This document shows positions 8,553 through 17,156 of a stretch of 49,627 nt of DNA, in pieces. The stretch spans positions 1-49,627 of the forward strand of contig WHSL01000016.1 of the NCBI GenBank assembly GCA_009380095.1, read 5' to 3'. The notes below the pieces were generated by a model. It did no database searches, was not told the origin of the DNA, and was given only the letters and a program-made list of their open reading frames with translations. The first letter of the stretch is position 1, and every line of letters begins with the position of its first letter. This DNA is from Streptosporangiales bacterium. Its GTDB lineage: Bacteria; Actinomycetota; Actinomycetes; Streptosporangiales; Streptosporangiaceae. Made by a program: the position numbers and the translations under genes.

Positions 8553-10139
8553 TCAGGGGGTACGGAGCCAGACCGCGGTGTCCGCGGGCAGTTCGCCGTC
8601 CGCGGCGGCGCCCGGGCGAGTGGAGGTGAGCAGCACCTCGGTGTGCGGGGGCAGCGGGACCGGCTCGGTTCCGCAGTTGAGGACGCAGGTCAGGCCAGGT
8701 CCCGCCGAGTCGGGGGAGCGGGTGAAGGCGAGCACGTCGGGGCCGAGGTCCAGCCAGCGGAACTCCGCCCCGTGCAGGGCGGGCTCGGCGCGGCGGGTGC
8801 GGAGGGCGCGGCGGTACAGGTTGAGCGTGGAGCCGGGGTCGCGGTCCTGGGCCTGCACGCTCAGCGGCGACCACGTGACGGGCATCGGCAGCCAGGGCCG
8901 TACGCCGTCCGGCCCGAACCCGTACGAGACGCCGTCCTCCGCCCACGGGATCGGCACCCGGCACCCGTCACGGCCCCGGCGGCGGTGCCCGCTGCGCTCC
9001 CAGATCGGGTCCTGCAGCGCGTCCTCCGGGATGTCCGTCACCTCGGGCAGGCCCAGCTCCTCGCCCTGATACAGATACGCCGAACCGGGCAGCGCGAGCG
9101 TCGCGAGCAGCGCGGCGCGGGCCCGGGCCAGACCGACGGCGCCCCCGCCGAACCGGGTGACCTGGCGGACCACGTCGTGGTTGGCCAGCACCCAGGTGTT
9201 GGCCGCGCCCACCGGCGCGGTGGCCTCCAGCGCGCCGGCCGCGACCTCGCGGAACTCCGCGGCCGACCAGTCCGCGCGGAGCCAGTCGAAGGTGAACGCC
9301 TGGTGCAGTTCGTCGGGACGTACGTAGCGGGCCAGCTCGGCCGGCGCGTCGGTCCAGATCTCGCCGACCGCCATCCGGTCCCCGTCGTAGCCGTCCAGCA
9401 CGCGGCGCCACGTACGGTACAGCCCGTGCAGCTCGGGCCGGTTCCACACCGGCCCGTCCGTGCGTTTCGCGCGGATGTCGTCGCCCTCGATATCGGGCAG
9501 GCCCGGGTCCTTGAACAGCCCCATCGCCACGTCGATGCGGAAGCCGTCCACGCCGCGGTCCAGCCAGAACCGCAGGATGCCGGCGAACTCCTCCGCCACC
9601 TCCGGGTTGCGCCAGTTCAGGTCGGGCTGCTCGGGGGCGAAGAGGTGCAGGTACCACGCGCCGTCGGGCAGCCGGCTCCACGCGGGACCGCCGAACACGG
9701 ACCGCCAGTTGTTGGGCGGCCGGTCGCCGCCGGGCCCGCTTCCGGCCCGGAAGATGTAGCGGTCGCGCTCGGGAGAGTCGGGCGGCGCCGCCAGCGCGGC
9801 CGCGAACCAGGGGTGGGCGCTGGAGGTGTGGTTGGGGACGAGGTCGATGATGATCCGGAGGCCGTGCCGGTGCGCGGTGGCGAGCAGCGCGTCGAAGGCG
9901 GCGAGGTCCCCGAAGAGCGGGTCGACCCCGCGGAAGTCGGCGACGTCGTACCCGCCGTCGGCCATGGGGGAGGGGTAGAACGGGGTCAGCCAGAGCGCGT
10001 CGACGCCGAGGTCGCTCAGGTACGGGACCCGGTCCGCCACCCCGGCCAGGTCGCCGACCCCGTCAGCCGAGGAGTCGAGGAAGCTGCGTACGTACACCTC
10101 ATAGACGACCGCGTTCCGCCACCAGGGTGCCTGATCCAT
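8553..10139 (-). CDS. GH13 alpha-glucosidase (oligo-1,6-glucosidase / trehalose synthase-like)
   Basis: A 528-residue cytosolic glycoside hydrolase of the alpha-amylase clan. The TIM-barrel opens with WWRNAVVYEVYVRSFLDSSA (6-25). Conserved regions are DLVPNHTS (99-106), GFRIDVA with nucleophile D203, VGEIWT with acid/base E260, and LANHD with stabiliser D322. The C-terminal beta domain ends AVWLRTP. It should release glucose from short alpha-linked maltooligosaccharides or isomaltose; linkage preference cannot be read safely. Start ATG 10139 was chosen because homology begins with MDQAPWWRNAVVYEVY; the frame upstream runs into glbO. It sits 40 bases after glbO on the same strand. MalQ elsewhere in the window acts in the same glucan metabolism. 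Confidence 0.9.
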   Translation of the reverse strand: MDQAPWWRNAVVYEVYVRSFLDSSADGVGDLAGVADRVPYLSDLGVDALWLTPFYPSPMADGGYDVADFRGVDPLFGDLAAFDALLATAHRHGLRIIIDLVPNHTSSAHPWFAAALAAPPDSPERDRYIFRAGSGPGGDRPPNNWRSVFGGPAWSRLPDGAWYLHLFAPEQPDLNWRNPEVAEEFAGILRFWLDRGVDGFRIDVAMGLFKDPGLPDIEGDDIRAKRTDGPVWNRPELHGLYRTWRRVLDGYDGDRMAVGEIWTDAPAELARYVRPDELHQAFTFDWLRADWSAAEFREVAAGALEATAPVGAANTWVLANHDVVRQVTRFGGGAVGLARARAALLATLALPGSAYLYQGEELGLPEVTDIPEDALQDPIWERSGHRRRGRDGCRVPIPWAEDGVSYGFGPDGVRPWLPMPVTWSPLSVQAQDRDPGSTLNLYRRALRTRRAEPALHGAEFRWLDLGPDVLAFTRSPDSAGPGLTCVLNCGTEPVPLPPHTEVLLTSTRPGAAADGELPADTAVWLRTP

Positions 10140-10179
10140 GCCCCAATGCCTTCCCGCGATCCGCCGTCTGACGATCGCG

Positions 10180-10608
10180 TCAGGTGACGGGCAGGCCGCC
10201 GGCCTGGTCGTCGGTGTCCGTGGTGTTGACGAGGCTGTGGGCCGCCATGACGAGGTACTCCCAGAGGGGCTGCTCCAGGTCGGCGGGGAGGTCCAGCTCG
10301 TCGACGGCGTCGCGCATGTGCCGCAGCCAGGCGTCGCGCTCCGCGGCACCCACCCGGAACGGCATGTGCCGCATGCGGAGCCGTGGGTGCCCGCGCTGCT
10401 CGCCGTAGGTGCGCGGCCCGCCCCAGTACTGCACGAGGAACATGCGCAGCCGCTCCTCGGCGCCGCTCAGGTCGGCCTCCGGGTAGAGCGGCCGGAGCAC
10501 GGGGTCGGTGGCGACGCCCTGGTAGAAGCGGTGCACCAGCCTACGGAAGGTCTCCTCGCCGCCCGCGGCCTCATAGAAGGAGATCCGGGCACCCTCCGGC
10601 GAGCTCAT
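10180..10608 (-). CDS. glbO: Group II truncated haemoglobin GlbO
   Basis: A 142-residue 2-on-2 globin that closely follows M. tuberculosis trHb[41 protein letters not shown] and [14 protein letters not shown]. Key residues are present: Tyr B10 (Y29), Tyr CD1 (Y42), proximal His F8 (H81) and Trp G8 (W94), the group II signature. It binds haem and O2 or NO; roles in peroxide or NO handling are known for relatives. Start ATG 10608 has gggaagggg upstream. It lies between mscS and the GH13 gene on the same strand. A 15-bp repeat precedes it and may regulate it. Confidence 0.95.
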   Translation of the reverse strand: MSSPEGARISFYEAAGGEETFRRLVHRFYQGVATDPVLRPLYPEADLSGAEERLRMFLVQYWGGPRTYGEQRGHPRLRMRHMPFRVGAAERDAWLRHMRDAVDELDLPADLEQPLWEYLVMAAHSLVNTTDTDDQAGGLPVT

Positions 10609-10621
10609 CGCGCCCCTTCCC

Positions 10622-10659
10622 TGCGTCACACCGTCATGCGTCACACCGTCATGCGTCAC
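10622..10659 (-). repeat. 15-bp direct repeats upstream of glbO
   Basis: TGCGTCACACCGTCA occurs at 10622-10636 and again exactly at 10637-10651, followed by a third start, TGCGTCAC, at 10652-10659. On the glbO strand this gives three TGACGCA words spaced by 15 bases, ending about 14 bases before the start codon. It could be an operator array, a slippage product, or part of the 5' leader. Confidence 0.7.
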
Positions 10660-10714
10660 GGTCAAGCCTACGCGCCCCGGGCCGCGCACCGGCCCCCGGA
10701 ACGAACGGCCGGAG

Positions 10715-11731
10715 TCACTCGGAGACGGCCACGTTCTCCCGCTGGAACGCGTCCTTCAGGCGCGCCCGCAGCTCCCGGGCCGCGTCGCTCTGCCGCAGCG
10801 GCACGGTCTTGACCACCACGCGCATCACCACCGAGGCGCTGGACAGCGCCTCCACCCCCCAGACCTCGGGGTCCTCGATGAGCACGTCGTGCCAGTCCTC
10901 CTCGGTGCGCATCTCGGCGGCCGCACGCTCGATGATGCGGCGGACCCGGTGCGCGTCCTCGTCGTAGGCGATGGGCACGTCCAGAATCGCCCGGGACCAG
11001 CCCTGGGCCTCGTTGCCCACCTGGGTGATCTCGCCGTTGCGCACGTACCAGACCACGCCGTTCACGTCGCGCAGCCGGGTGACCCGCAGCGACACCGCCT
11101 CCACCGTGCCCTTGGTGGTGCCGACGGTGATGACGTCGCCGACCCCGTACTGGTCCTCCATCAGCATGAACATGCCGGTGATGAAGTCCTTGACCACGGC
11201 CTGGGCGCCGAACCCGATGGCGACGCCCACCACGCCGGCACTGGCGAGCAGCGGCGCCAGGTTCATGCCCAGCTCGCCGATGATCATCAGCAGCGCTATG
11301 CCGAGCGTGATCACCGACGCCGTACTGCGCAGTACGGACCCGAGCGTGTTGGCCCGCTGCCGGCGCCGCTCCTCGCGGAGCACGGCCGAGCCGTTGGGCC
11401 GGCCGGCGTTGCGCCCGCGGGCCCGCAGCCGGTCCGGCATCGTGGCCTGGGCGGCCCGCCGGGTGAGCCGGTTGGTCAGCCGGTGCAGCATGGCCCGCGC
11501 GAACAGCGCGATGCCGAGGATGAGCGCGACCCGGCCGAGCAGGTTGAGCGGCCCGGCGAGGAAGGTGTCCGCGAAGCCGGCCAGCCGCGCGTTGCCGGTG
11601 ATGCCGACGATCACGTCGCACCACACGCCCGGGTCCTTCGAGCAGGCGGTGGGCCAGCCGTCCACGGCGCGCTGCACGGTCTGCGGCCCGGAGGGCAGGA
11701 CGTCGGTGGCGGACAGGACGCTGAGACTCAA
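10715..11731 (-). CDS. Mechanosensitive ion channel, MscS family
   Basis: A 338-residue small-conductance mechanosensitive channel protein that releases solutes on osmotic downshock. A first membrane helix is near 62-82. The pore-lining region and beta domain follow: [20 protein letters not shown], then [20 protein letters not shown] and [20 protein letters not shown], with the Gly/Ala-rich TM3 typical of MscS. The C-terminus is the usual alpha/beta cap. The likely start is TTG 11731, with agaggtgg upstream in agaggtggccagccTTG; the frame continues upstream as Arg/Pro-rich non-coding sequence with no better start. It is first in a same-strand group with glbO (107 bases on) and the GH13 gene. 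Confidence 0.88.
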   Translation of the reverse strand: MSLSVLSATDVLPSGPQTVQRAVDGWPTACSKDPGVWCDVIVGITGNARLAGFADTFLAGPLNLLGRVALILGIALFARAMLHRLTNRLTRRAAQATMPDRLRARGRNAGRPNGSAVLREERRRQRANTLGSVLRSTASVITLGIALLMIIGELGMNLAPLLASAGVVGVAIGFGAQAVVKDFITGMFMLMEDQYGVGDVITVGTTKGTVEAVSLRVTRLRDVNGVVWYVRNGEITQVGNEAQGWSRAILDVPIAYDEDAHRVRRIIERAAAEMRTEEDWHDVLIEDPEVWGVEALSSASVVMRVVVKTVPLRQSDAARELRARLKDAFQRENVAVSE

Positions 11732-11899
11732 GGCTGGCCACCTCTGCGGACCGGGGGGACGTGGATGCCGGCATCGCCGGCCCCACCAGGGTGATCGGCC
11801 TACGTGCCGACCACCAGTCTGCCCACTCCGCACGAGTGCTCGTGCCACATATCGCCAGGTACGCCTACCGCAGGGCGCGCAGCGCCGGAGGACCAGGAG

Positions 11900-11934
11900 G
11901 ACCCGGGGGGTCCGGGGGGTCGTCCCCCCGGGTC
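11900..11934 (-). terminator. GC-rich hairpin after the 97-residue orphan gene
   Basis: GACCCGGGGGG (11900-11910) pairs perfectly with CCCCCCGGGTC (11924-11934), 11 bp with a 13-base loop. It lies about 100 bases past the stop of the minus-strand gene at 12034 and 170 bases before mscS. It probably insulates the two. The rest of 11732-12033 shows no gene. Confidence 0.6.
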
Positions 11935-12033
11935 GTCTCCGCCGGCCCGGCGGCGCCTGACCAGAGGTCACCGGCCAGGCCGAGCGGGGGTGGAGCGGGC
12001 ATGATCACAGGCAGAAAGTCGGTGCCTGGTATT

Positions 12034-12327
12034 TCATTCATCTTCGACCTCCAAGACGCGGGCAACCTTGGTCGCCGCGCCCGCGGGGTCGTCGACGCCG
12101 TGCATTCTTTCTCCCCAAGACCACCAGTAATACCATCCGGGAACGTCGTGTGCCCCGGAAAACGGGGCACACGTGACATTCTCCGCCAAACTGATGGTGC
12201 CTGGATTGATCACTCGAACGAATGACGGTCCCGCACCCGTATGCACCACGCGTGCGCGCAGCCCGTGCGCGTCCAGTTCGCTTGCCAGGGCGCGTAAGTG
12301 ATGCAGCGGGTCTATGTCCACCCCCAC
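12034..12327 (-). CDS. 97-residue protein of unknown function, divergent from an XRE regulator
   Basis: Start GTG 12327 is preceded by a strong purine-rich site, gggaggaggga, which decides the start although the frame runs to 12579. The product contains DPLHHLRALASELDAHGLRA, then PSFVRVINPGTISLAENVTC, an aromatic cluster VPGWYYWWSWGERM, and ends ATKVARVLEVEDE. It is small, soluble and slightly acidic. The layout (short protein divergent from or beside a helix-turn-helix/TPR regulator) is common in actinomycetes, where small partners such as DUF397 proteins accompany XRE regulators; this one is not DUF397. Function unknown. Confidence 0.75.
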   Translation of the reverse strand: MGVDIDPLHHLRALASELDAHGLRARVVHTGAGPSFVRVINPGTISLAENVTCAPFSGAHDVPGWYYWWSWGERMHGVDDPAGAATKVARVLEVEDE

Positions 12328-12614
12328 CGGTCCCTCCTCCCCTGCCGTTCCGGGTGCTGTGAGGATGGCAAGCGGCCGGGGGGTGGTCAACAGCGTGACT
12401 TTCCGTACGAGCGAAGAGAAACCCCTAGTGGTATGTGGTTTATCGAACTCGGGTGGAAGATCTTTTATCTGAAACTCCGTGCCTTCTCGGGCCCAATGAA
12501 TTTTCTCGCCATATTGGTTGGCCGACCGCAATAGCGGGGTTACGCTGCGTCGCGGGGACGAGGTTCGGTCGTGTATCACCTGCGATTGTGATTCGCACCT
12601 GGGGAGGGGACCGA

Positions 12615-14159
12615 GTGTCCGAGACCAGAGGTGGGAAAGAGGCGGACGTCGCGCGGCGCGTCCGTGCGCGATGCCTCGCGCGGGGCCTGGCCCCCCGGCT
12701 GATCGCGGCGGAGATCCACGACGCGTGCGCGCCGTCGTTCGGCACGACCCGGGTCAAGGCGCACCGACTGGCCTTCGGCGTGGCCCTGGCCGATGTCGTC
12801 GAGCAGGTCTGCGCCCTGTACGAGGCCGAGGGCCGCGCCCGGCCCAAGCTGGGGGAGACGCTGCTCTCCGCCTACGAGGGCGGGCACAAGCGGCCGGGCC
12901 GCGAGTACCTGCACTACCTCTGCGCCGTGTACCACGCGACGCCCGAGGAACTCGGTTACGACGGCCCGTGCATCTGCGGGCACGACCACCGGGGGAACGC
13001 TCCGCCGAAGGTCACCGGCACGACCGGCCGTGACATGACCGTCAAGGAGCCCGCCGAGAACGAGCCGTGGGCCGCGCCTTCGGACGGCGGTGCGGACGGG
13101 GGCGACAGGGAGGACAACGTGCTACGCCGAACGCTGTTGCAGTTGCTGGCCGGTTCGGGCGTCGCCATGGAGAGCATGGACGGCCAGTTCTTCTCGGCGA
13201 TCGAAGGGATCCGGCGCCGGATGGACGACACGCTCGTGAGCGCCACCGTCTCGCCGACGATGCTCGACCAGTGGGAGGAGACGACGGCCAGCTACGGCCG
13301 TCAGTACATGAGCGTGCCGCCGCTGCGGCTGCTCTGCGACGTGCTGCTGGACTTCAGCGACATCCAGCGGATGGTCGGCAACCGGCAGCCCACCGAGATC
13401 CAGGAACGGCTGTGCCGGCTGGCGGCCCAGCTCTCCGGGATCACCGGGATATTGATGATCGACCTCGGCGACCACCGGCTGGCCAGGTCCTTCTTCCGGA
13501 CCTCGCGCACGGCCGCCGACGACACGGGGGACCGCGCGCTGCGGTCCTGGGTGGCGGTCCGGGAGGCCGTGGTCCCGCTCTACTACGGAGACCCGCGCGA
13601 GGCCGTGCAGCTCGCCCGCAAGGGCCGGGACCTCGCGGGCCGTACGCAGTGCGCCGCCGCCGCCATGGCACCGCTGACCGAGGCGCGTGCCCTCGGCGCG
13701 CTCGGGCAGGGCCGCGAGCATCGGGAGCGTGCTCGCCGCGCGGTCGCCCACGCCCAGGAGGCGATGGGACACCTGCCCGACGAGGCCAAGCACGACACCG
13801 CGTTCGGCTACACCGACCGGCAGTTCATCTTCCACACCGGCGACGCGTTCGTGGGCGTGGGAGAGGTGGACGACGCCCACCGGCTGCTCGCCGACGCGCT
13901 GGACGGCTACGCCATGACGGAGCGGCTGGACCGCACGCTCATCCGGTTCGCCCAGGCCCGCGCGCATCTCGCCACCGGCGAGGTGGAGCAGGGGCTGAAG
14001 ACCGGGCTCGCCGCGATCAACGAGCTGCCCGACGACCACCGTACGGACATCGTGCTGCACCGGGCCCGCCAGCTCGGCAGCGCCGCGGTGGCGCAGTACG
14101 GAGAGGTCCGCGCGGCCCGGGAGTACAGGGAGGCGCTGGCGCTTCCCGCCGGCGGCTGA
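12615..14159 (+). CDS. XRE-family helix-turn-helix regulator with TPR-like C-terminal domain
   Basis: A 514-residue protein. Residues about 5-125 form a divergent helix-turn-helix domain (VKAHRLAFGVALADVVEQVC, ETLLSAYEGGHKRPGREYLH, LCAVYHATPEELGY), followed by CICGHDH. After an acidic linker, the C-terminal 300 residues are helical repeats typical of actinomycete signal-sensing regulators (LARSFFRTSRTAADDTGDRA, ALGQGREHRERARRAVAHAQ, VDDAHRLLADALDGYA). The start GTG 12615 has ggggagggga at ideal spacing; the open frame further upstream is AT-rich and non-coding in character. It probably controls itself and the divergent 97-residue gene. The ligand is unknown. Confidence 0.82.
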   Translation: MSETRGGKEADVARRVRARCLARGLAPRLIAAEIHDACAPSFGTTRVKAHRLAFGVALADVVEQVCALYEAEGRARPKLGETLLSAYEGGHKRPGREYLHYLCAVYHATPEELGYDGPCICGHDHRGNAPPKVTGTTGRDMTVKEPAENEPWAAPSDGGADGGDREDNVLRRTLLQLLAGSGVAMESMDGQFFSAIEGIRRRMDDTLVSATVSPTMLDQWEETTASYGRQYMSVPPLRLLCDVLLDFSDIQRMVGNRQPTEIQERLCRLAAQLSGITGILMIDLGDHRLARSFFRTSRTAADDTGDRALRSWVAVREAVVPLYYGDPREAVQLARKGRDLAGRTQCAAAAMAPLTEARALGALGQGREHRERARRAVAHAQEAMGHLPDEAKHDTAFGYTDRQFIFHTGDAFVGVGEVDDAHRLLADALDGYAMTERLDRTLIRFAQARAHLATGEVEQGLKTGLAAINELPDDHRTDIVLHRARQLGSAAVAQYGEVRAAREYREALALPAGG

Positions 14160-14179
14160 CTCGGAGGCGCGGAGAGGTC

Positions 14180-14689
14180 ATGGTGGACGGATCGTTGCGG
14201 ATCCGGCGGTACCGGCCGGCGGATCGGGACGTGGTGATGCGGCTGCACCGGATCGGCCTGGCCCAGGTGGGGCTCCGCCCCGGGGACGGCGTCTACTACG
14301 ACGACGACCTCGGCCGGATCGAGGAGCTCTACCTGCGGGCCGGGGGTGACTTCCTGGTCGGGGAGGTCGTCGGCGGCGAGGGGCAGGTGGTCGCGATGGG
14401 CGCGGTGCGCCGGGTGGACGAGGTGACCGCGGAGGCCGTGCGGCTGCGCGTGCACCCCGTCCACCAGCGGCGCGGGTACGGCCGCGCCATGCTGCGCGCC
14501 GTCGAGCGGCGCGCCGCCGAGCTGGGCTATCGCACGCTCCGCGGCGACACCACCGAGCGGCAGATCGCGGCGATCGCGCTGTACGCCGAGTTCGGCTGGC
14601 GCGAGGTCGGCCGCCGGGTGGTCGGCGAGATCGTCAACATCGACTACGAGAAGCCGCTCGTCCCGGCCGACAGGGAGGTCAGGCCCTGA
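14180..14689 (+). CDS. GNAT family N-acetyltransferase
   Basis: A 169-residue protein with the GCN5 acyl-CoA fold: LRIRRYRPADRDVVMRLHRI at the N-terminus, then AVRLRVHPVHQRRGYGRAML with the acetyl-CoA-binding motif Q-R-R-G-Y-G (about 95-100), and ALYAEFGWREVGR near the end. It transfers an acetyl group from acetyl-CoA to an unknown amine. The start ATG 14180 follows ggagaggtc and lies 20 bases after the XRE gene, so the two are probably co-transcribed. Its last 11 bases overlap the 3' end of the converging prolyl oligopeptidase gene. Confidence 0.85.
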   Translation: MVDGSLRIRRYRPADRDVVMRLHRIGLAQVGLRPGDGVYYDDDLGRIEELYLRAGGDFLVGEVVGGEGQVVAMGAVRRVDEVTAEAVRLRVHPVHQRRGYGRAMLRAVERRAAELGYRTLRGDTTERQIAAIALYAEFGWREVGRRVVGEIVNIDYEKPLVPADREVRP

Positions 14690-16766
14690 CCCGCAGCCCG
14701 GTGTGCTCGGCGAGGAACGCCAGCTGGTCCGCGGACAGCGCCACCGTACGGCTCACGGCCCGCGCGCCGTGCCCGACCTCGGCCTCCCTGCGCAGCAGGA
14801 TCGGCGCGTCCCCGGCGGTGGCGTGCTGCAGCGCCGCGCACATCTTGCGCGCGTGCATCGGGTCCACCCGGGTGTCCCCGTCGAACACCGTGAACAGCGT
14901 CGCCGGATAGGACACGCCGTCCCGGACGTGGTGGTACGGGGAGTAGCCGAGCAGCCAGCCGAACTGCTCCGGGTCGTCTGCGGAGCCGTACTCCACGTTC
15001 CAGGTCGCGCCGAGGCCGAACAGCTCGTACCGGACCATGTCGAGCAGCGGCGCGGAGCACACGGCCGCCGCGTACAGCTCCGGGCGCTGGGTGATGGCCG
15101 CCCCGGCCAGCAGGCCGCCGTTGCTGCCGCCGGAGATGCCGAGCATGTCCGGCGTGGTGACGCCGTCGGCGATGAGCCGCTCGGCGGCGGCGTGGAAGTC
15201 GTCGAAGACGTTCTGCTTGCGGCCGAACGTGCCGGCCCGGTGCCACTCCTCGCCCTCCTCGAGCCCGCCGCGCAGGCCCGCCACCGCGTAGCTGCCGCCG
15301 GCCTCCACCCAGGCCAGGATGCCCGCCGAGTAGCCCGGGGTGAGCGAGATCGAGAAGCCGCCGTAGCCGTACAGGATCGTGGGGCGGGGACCGTCGGCGC
15401 CGGGTGGCGAGATCACCAGCATCCGGACGGGCGTGCCGTCCTTGGAGGTGTAGACGACCTGGCGGGTGGTGATCTCCGGCAGGTCGGCGGGGGCGGGCGC
15501 GGTGGCCCAGGCCGTCGCCTCGCCGGTCCGGGCGTCGAAGCGGAGCACCGCGGCCGGCGTGGTGTGGTCGGTGTAGCCGATCCAGGCCTCGTGCCCGCCC
15601 TCCGGGCGCTCGGTCAGCCCGGTGACCGTGCCGTGCCCGGGCAGCGGCACCCGGCCGAGCACCGCGCCGGTGGCCATGTCGTGCACGCTGACCTCACCGA
15701 TGGCGTGCCTCGTCCACGAGGCGAGCAGCACCGGACGGTCCAGCTCGGGGCCGTCCAGCAGGGCGAAGTCCTCCAGGACGGCGCCCGGGTCCTCCGGCAC
15801 CAGGTCGCGCCAGCCGGTCGCGCCGGACTCGGACGGGTCCGCGGGGTCGCCCACCGCGATCCGGCCGCGCGGTGCGCCCCGGTCCGTGAAGACGTAGAGC
15901 CGGCCGTCCCGGCCCACCCGGGCGCCCGTCTCGGCGTCCACGTCGACCTGCACCGGCACCAGCGCGGGGGTCTCCGGGGCGGACGCGGACAGGTCGGCAA
16001 GCCACAGGCCGTTGCGCGGGGCGGTGCCGCGTGCGGCGGACACCGTCAGCCAGCGGCCGTCCTGACTCGTGGACACCCCGAAGTACTCGGTCTTCTCCCG
16101 CCCCTCGCCGAAGATCAGCACGTCGTCCTCGGCCGGCGTGCCGACCCGGTGCAGATACACCCGGCGGTGGTACTGCTCCTCACCCTCCGGTACGGCCTCC
16201 GGCGGCAGCCGGCGTACGTAGTAGAACGCCTTCCCGCCGGGCAGCCACGCGACCGGCGAGTAGCGGCAGCGGCTGATCGGGCCGTCCACGACCTCGCCGG
16301 TCGTCACGTCCAGCGCGCGCAGCGCCGACTCCTCGTCGCCGCCCTCGGACAGCTGGTACGCCAGCAGCCGGCCGTCGGTGTCCGGCCGGTAGGAGTCCAG
16401 CGTGGTGGTGCCCTCCGGGTCCAGCGTCATCGGGTCGAGCAGCGGGCGCTCCGGGCCGTCGCCGTCGGCCACGTACAGCACCGCGTGCTCCTGCCCGGCG
16501 GACCGCCGCAGCAGGAAGCGCCGGCCGCCGCGCCAGACCGGGACGCCGACCGTACCGGCGCCGAGCAGGTCGGCGACGCGCCGCCGCAGCTCCTCGCGGC
16601 CGTGCAGGGACGCCCCCGCGAACAGCCGGTCCTGCGCCTCCAGCCAGGTCTTCGTCTCCGTGGAGGCGGCGTCCTCGAGCCAGCGGTACGGGTCCGCGAC
16701 GGGACGGCCATGCAGGGTCTCCACGAGGCCGAGCCTGTGTGCCGGGGGGTACTCGGGGTGGGTCAT
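14679..16766 (-). CDS. Prolyl oligopeptidase family serine peptidase (S9A)
   Basis: A 695-residue cytosolic endopeptidase that cleaves short peptides after proline. The N-terminus (RPVADPYRWLED) and a seven-bladed propeller region are followed by the C-terminal alpha/beta-hydrolase domain. Catalytic Ser lies in GISGGSNGGLLAG (about residue 545), Asp in DGDTRVDP (about 631) and His in VGHGARA (about 664). YGYGGFSISLTPGYSAG and NVFDDFHAAAERLI are typical S9A blocks. The start ATG 16766 precedes the family's opening residues; the Shine-Dalgarno is poor. It converges on the GNAT gene with an 11-base stop-to-stop overlap. Confidence 0.93.
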   Translation of the reverse strand: MTHPEYPPAHRLGLVETLHGRPVADPYRWLEDAASTETKTWLEAQDRLFAGASLHGREELRRRVADLLGAGTVGVPVWRGGRRFLLRRSAGQEHAVLYVADGDGPERPLLDPMTLDPEGTTTLDSYRPDTDGRLLAYQLSEGGDEESALRALDVTTGEVVDGPISRCRYSPVAWLPGGKAFYYVRRLPPEAVPEGEEQYHRRVYLHRVGTPAEDDVLIFGEGREKTEYFGVSTSQDGRWLTVSAARGTAPRNGLWLADLSASAPETPALVPVQVDVDAETGARVGRDGRLYVFTDRGAPRGRIAVGDPADPSESGATGWRDLVPEDPGAVLEDFALLDGPELDRPVLLASWTRHAIGEVSVHDMATGAVLGRVPLPGHGTVTGLTERPEGGHEAWIGYTDHTTPAAVLRFDARTGEATAWATAPAPADLPEITTRQVVYTSKDGTPVRMLVISPPGADGPRPTILYGYGGFSISLTPGYSAGILAWVEAGGSYAVAGLRGGLEEGEEWHRAGTFGRKQNVFDDFHAAAERLIADGVTTPDMLGISGGSNGGLLAGAAITQRPELYAAAVCSAPLLDMVRYELFGLGATWNVEYGSADDPEQFGWLLGYSPYHHVRDGVSYPATLFTVFDGDTRVDPMHARKMCAALQHATAGDAPILLRREAEVGHGARAVSRTVALSADQLAFLAEHTGLRVRA

Positions 16767-16869
16767 GGGAGAAACTGTATGGCGCGTGGCGGCGGAACGG
16801 ACCTGACGGGAATGTCGGGACCCGCTTCTGAAATCACTGGCTTGCTTCGGTAAACGAGGCGTGCGTCGG

Positions 16870-17156
16870 TAATCACGCGGACACACCAGTTTTTAGGGTG
16901 GCGGTACGGTGACCGACACGACACACTTGATGTTGGGTTGGACAGGCTCGCGAGCCGGGGTTCCCCCAGGGGAGGTCCACGTGGCAGGTGAATCGTCAAC
17001 AGGCCCCGAGGCGGCGGTGCTCGCTCATCGCCCTTTGGGCGATTTCGCCTGGGCCCGCGGTTTTTGCCCGGGGGGGCGACCCCGCGGACGTCCCGCGGTC
17101 CTCGGGCGCTGCGCGTCCTGTGGCGGGGGTCTCGGGCTCCCTGGGGAGGCGGTTTG
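16870..17156 (+). other. Structured leader upstream of the HNH gene
   Basis: This 5' region is rich in inverted repeats: the perfect palindrome GGCTCGCGAGCC (16945-16956), a hairpin ATCGCCC-TTT-GGGCGAT (17027-17043), and CCGCGG repeats around 17090. An 82-codon frame from GTG 16909 ends in TGA overlapping the HNH ATG (tTGATG), but its codon use is not coding-like. I read it as an untranslated leader, possibly regulatory; that is inference. Confidence 0.4.

Noticed and set aside
12435-12614. 60-codon N-terminal extension of the XRE regulator from ATG 12435
   Set aside because: The region is AT-richer, not coding-like, and GTG 12615 has an ideal ribosome binding site.
14703-16853. 716-codon plus-strand frame
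   Set aside because: Antisense to prolyl oligopeptidase, whose catalytic triad is intact on the other strand.
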